Made by a program: the position numbers and the translations under genes
Notes under the pieces: generated by a model
What the model was told of the DNA's origin: nothing
Database searches by the model: none
What the model saw: only the letters and a program-made list of their open reading frames with translations
In this document: positions 60,301-64,000 of the stretch, in pieces
Numbering within the stretch: the first letter of the stretch is position 1
Layout: each line of letters starts with the position of its first letter
From: Arbacia lixula
Taxonomy: Eukaryota; Echinodermata; Echinoidea; Arbacioida; Arbaciidae
Assembly (NCBI GenBank): GCA_963669155.1
Contig: OZ022584.1
Coordinates: forward strand, 7,957,362 to 8,021,361
Direction of reading: 5' to 3'
DNA: 64,000 nt

Positions 60301-61015
60301 CAGGGATGTGTTAGGAAAGGATATGAAACAACATTCTTTCTTTGAGCCCATGCGTGGCACCGCCGAAAAATTGCGTGGTCTCAGCATGTGCTTTTCACGT
60401 GTTTTAACAATAACGAACACGATTGCCTAGCAACGGTTTCTCAGAGAGAACAAAAGAAATGTAGAGTCTTATTTCGCTTGTCCACTTCTGTTGGATTGCA
60501 TCAATACTTTTGTGAGGAAAAGAGATATCAGCGAACAAAAATAAACATTTTTTTAAAGTAAAATATCTCATTTGCACGCAAACTCTGTTAATGAAAGTAA
60601 GCAGCTTAATATATGATTTTGATAATGATTGAATCCGACATTTCCGGAAATCTCCGGAAAGTGAAGAAATTTGTAAATTATGTAAGTAAGAATATTATCT
60701 TATATCTCCGTTTGTGCATCATTCAACAATTATTTAGAAGAAAAACGAATACAGGATCTTTAGAGGTGTTGCCCCTTAACTTTCTTGAAAATTGCAAAAA
60801 AATGTGATAAGAAACACAGCTTCGAGAAACAAAACAGGCAATGAAAGATACTGCTTTCCAAGTTGACGATAGCAAAATGACGGTGCCGCGCATGGGACTT
60901 CAAAGCATTGCAGTGATTGTGGAATGCTTTTGACATTCATTAGCACGCTTTAGTATCCATACAGATGTTTGAATATATTATGGTTGAGTTGTCCCTCCTT
61001 CCTAACACATCCCTG
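60301..61015. mobile_element. CAGGG-TIR non-autonomous DNA transposon, best-preserved copy
   Basis: The element is 715 bp, in opposite orientation to 19722-20428. The terminal inverted repeat is CAGGGATGTGTTAGGAA with TTCCTAACACATCCCTG. A perfect 7-base target duplication, GTTTCGG, flanks it (60294-60300 and 61016-61022). No transposase is encoded. Confidence 0.88.
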
Positions 61016-61499
61016 GTTTCGGTATACGATGGTTTAATTGTGTGTGGACACGGGGTCGGTTTTCTTGACGCCAAACTACGCACGCACAGTGCGTTAACTA
61101 ATGAGATAAGTTACGTGACCCACCGGACATTTATTCCAGAGAATGAAGTACCTTTGCATATCCTCCTCGCCAGTTTTATTTTTGCTAGTCACATGATTAA
61201 CGTTACTGTTTCTAATTGGCTTGATGTCATGGATTTATCTTTTTGAATATTATTCGATACAAATCAAATGTTGTTCAAAATAATGTTGAACAACTTTGTG
61301 AAATAATGTGACAAACATGCCCCGTATAAGTCAGTGGATTAATAAAGAATATTCAAAATAGCAAGGGAAAGAGATTATTTCAAACAAACATTTGATCAGC
61401 TAAAATCAAGACCGGCCAAACCAGGATGATCATTCAAAATGAAAGTTGACAGATTTTTGGAGAACAACACACTTACATTCTACCGTAACAAAGCAAAAA

Positions 61500-61840
61500 A
61501 ATGTACTGTAATATGAATAAATGGCTTAGAAAAGTCATGTACAAACATTTTGTGAAAATGGAAGTGATAGTGAGAAAACAAGGAAGTCATTGAATAAACT
61601 TGTTTTGAAAATGCTAAAAGTAATGATTACCAATTGATATTGAATGAAACCGTGACCAATGATAAATTGAAAATAGCGAATGTGCTTCACACACATTTGA
61701 ATAACATTGCTTCTCAATTAAACAGTGCCAGTGAAGGCTGTGATGCCGAAGAAATTCATATGCATACATGTACATCACGGGCTATTGATTGTAATGTTCG
61801 TTTAATGCTATTGATGTCTAGTTTATTGAAATTGAACTTT
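61500..61840 (+). mobile_element. LINE fragment, endonuclease-RT linker, decayed
   Basis: DYQLILNETVTNDKLKIANV and LHTHLNNIASQLNSASEG resemble the segment before RT in CR1/Jockey-like LINEs, with stops upstream. It stands in the same relation to the next element as 21410-21590 does to its neighbour. Confidence 0.5.
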
Positions 61841-61870
61841 ATTTCTTAAAGACACGTGGAAAGTATTTTT

Positions 61871-62640
61871 CAATTCAATTCTTTATTCATTTAACAAACA
61901 AGAATAAACAACTTTCATGAACAATGAATATAAGGCATCACCAGAAAGCCGATGGCTTGTGAGGTGTGATAACCTTTAAAGGGCATATACTGTACTGGGA
62001 AGGCAAAAAGCCTTCAAAATGTAATTGTTAGCAATCTTCTTGCCAATGGTCTTAAAGTCATGTATTGTCTATTTTAGAAGCTTGCTGAAAGTTACTTGCC
62101 CTCAAATGATCTACATTTGAAGTAATGAGTGATTAAATCACAAATCCTTAAAATGTTCGGGCCGAACATTTTGAGGATTTGATCATCAATCATTAATTAC
62201 TCCATATGTGGATCATTTGAGGGCAAATGACTTTCAGCAAGCTTCTAATGGATTTAAGACCATCAGCAAAAAGATTGCTTACAATTACGTTTTGAAGGTT
62301 TTTTTGCTTTCCCATTACAGTTTATGCCCTTTAACATGTGGTTCAAAACACATAAGTATAAAGTCCATTATTCAAATGACATACAGTAAGATGAACCCGA
62401 GTACACAAATTACATACAAATACATACTTAAAAAAAATACATCAAAGAAAGACTAATACAAGCAAATACAAACGAAGCAAAAAACAAAAAAGAAACAGAC
62501 AAAACAAAAACAAAAACAAACGAATGTTTAACAGCTAAGACAATCAACAGAGTAAACAATATGTAATATCAAAATGTCGTAGTATAATGCGGCTATGTAT
62601 ACCTCCATTATGTATACCCCTCCACACGCCCCGAGGGCAA
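61871..62640 (-). mobile_element. LINE 3' UTR copy carrying a TTAA element
   Basis: Apart from the 61980-62330 insertion it is collinear with 21590-21960, the 3' end of the minus-strand LINE. Shared landmarks are CAATTCTTTATTCATTTAAC, GATGGCTTGTGAGGTGTGAT and CAACAGAGTAAACAATATGT. It is a strongly 5'-truncated insertion. Confidence 0.75.
61980..62330. mobile_element. Full-length palindromic TTAA-site element, copy 2
   Basis: 351 bp, AGGGCATATACTG to CAGTTTATGCCCT, with TTAA on both sides (61976-61979 and 62331-62334). The unoccupied site is preserved at 21686-21689 in the related LINE copy. The TTAA target fits the Kolobok or piggyBac superfamilies; the AGGG start favours Kolobok. Confidence 0.88.
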
Positions 62641-62689
62641 CTCGAATTACAGCAAAATATGTGACTACGCACCACCCAAGCAATCTAAA

Positions 62690-63140
62690 CTTCTTAAGGT
62701 AACATCGAAATATATTTCCAAACTTTTAACAGCTTTGTTTAATACGTCAATTTTAACTGGATATTTTCCAGGAGTTTTCAAATTAGCGAAAATCACACCA
62801 TTTATAAAGGTTCATGGTTCATTCCAGCCACACAACTACGCTATCGAAAATCTTAGAAAAAAAGCTGTTCATTCCCAATTTTATAAATATCTTACTGATA
62901 ATCCTCTTCTTTCCCGTCAATCTGGATTCAGACCGTATCATTCTACAACTCCATGCCTTATCTAAATCTCAGATTACCTATTAAACAACATGGATACATT
63001 ACTGGCCACCTAACTGGGGCCATATTCCTTGATCTTCGAGAGGCGTTTGACGTAATAGCCCATGAAAAACATATCAACAATTGAAATAATTTGGCATAAC
63101 GTGCTTAATTGGTTTGAGTCGTACCTTTAAACTGGTCGAC
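62690..63140 (+). mobile_element. CR1/Jockey-like LINE reverse transcriptase fragment
   Basis: TALFNTSILTGYFPGVFKLA, then KITPFIKVHG, then YLTDNPLLSRQSGFRPYHST are RT motifs close to those at 25093. After a stop, ISDYLLNNMD and LIFERRLT continue in the same or a shifted frame. The copy is inactive. Confidence 0.8.
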
Positions 63141-64000
63141 CGTGCTGCGTCTCAGTACGAGGGGTACAAAGTACATGTACCACCCTAGTCCTCGGCTCGA
63201 GTCATTAAGGTCTGTTGTATGGTTGGTGTAATAATGATTACATTAGATTCATTTCACGGTACATGTATACAGATATACTGTATTGCATTCAGCTAGCAAG
63301 AATATTGTATTCATCTTCGATTCGTACATCATTCGTACTGGCTGGAATGCAATATAGGGTAAGTGTGTGAGTTTAAATAAACAAACTTCTCTTTGTTTGC
63401 TAACAAAATTGTGGTCATGATGTCATAAACCGATTAACAACATAACAAGGATTAATGACGTAATCCTCGAAGTCTCTCGTTACCTACACGTGTAGGTAAT
63501 AAGGGACAGTTACAAATCAAGACATTTTAAATACAATTTAATGAAAATGGGATTGAAATAGCTCAAACACTTTCTTAAAGAGATACATGCAGCCAATGAA
63601 CTTACTCTTATTTTGAAACGATTTTAAAACAATGTGGCCCAATATAAATGCAGCTTTTTGTTAATAAAGATGCTGTAATTAATATTTGCATGCTTTCAGA
63701 ATAATTTTCTGGCAATGAGACTTTACATTGATCAAATTCACAGCATAGAAACAACTTCTTAAAATTAAATACATTCAAATAAGAATGGTGACACGAATAT
63801 ACAAAAAATTGACCCTGTATCATGACAGTGCCTTTCATCATAAAATGAACAACTTGGAGAAAGTAGGCCCATATTGGTTTCCCATTGTGTACAGTGATTT
63901 TTTTTTTTATTTGTTATACTTTCATGTAACTAAAAGTGTCAAATGTTTGTTTTTTTTTGGCCTTGGCATGGCCAATCTTCATTTCCCCCTAAAAATGTGA
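63141..64000. other. Unassigned right end of the window
   Basis: AT-rich. A pair of ACCTACACGTGTAGGT-like sequences forms a small palindrome at 63482-63497. No coding region is supported. Confidence 0.4.

Overview
This 64-kb window is animal nuclear DNA. It has GT-AG introns of 0.3 to 3 kb, AT-rich non-coding sequence, many simple repeats and a dense mix of LINEs and short palindromic or terminal-inverted-repeat elements. A bHLH-PAS gene of the NPAS4/dysfusion family, a BTB zinc-finger gene and a PHD-bearing LINE with a 2A peptide point to an invertebrate deuterostome, most likely an echinoderm such as a sea urchin. That placement is inference; no species-specific marker is visible.

Layout. 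1-660 (minus): first coding exon of an unidentified gene with a hydrophobic signal or anchor segment; it is open for 220 codons and runs off the left edge. 1145-20809: a tandem duplication (copy A 1145-11299, copy B 11300-20809). Each copy carries an unrecognised two-exon gene for an extremely glutamate-rich protein (about 558 and 427 residues), with an RFX X-box-like and an NRF1-like site upstream of the start. The copies differ by in-frame repeat contraction, a 140-bp indel, a 66-bp deletion and one transposon insertion. 20870-26640: LINE debris with a Tc1 transposase fragment inserted. 27289-42009 (minus): the NPAS4-like gene. Eight coding exons are placed with matching splice phases where adjacent, but the exon for the end of PAS-B was not found. 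Its introns hold a Ty3/gypsy integrase fossil, a LINE tail, a GC-rich palindrome and microsatellites. 42030-51350: no gene found, but several foldback or TIR elements and two LINE fragments, one with a 2A peptide. 51356-56145 (plus): a complete three-exon BTB/10-zinc-finger gene of 796 residues. 56146-64000: its 3' flank, a palindromic TTAA-flanked element present twice, tandem repeats and more LINE remains.

The two recognisable host genes are transcription regulators: NPAS4-type proteins dimerise with ARNT-type partners, and BTB-ZF proteins bind DNA through C2H2 fingers and self-associate through BTB. Nothing shows that they act together. The newest-looking material is the duplicated glutamate-rich gene, a set of small transposon families whose empty sites or target duplications can be read in this window, and the left-edge gene.
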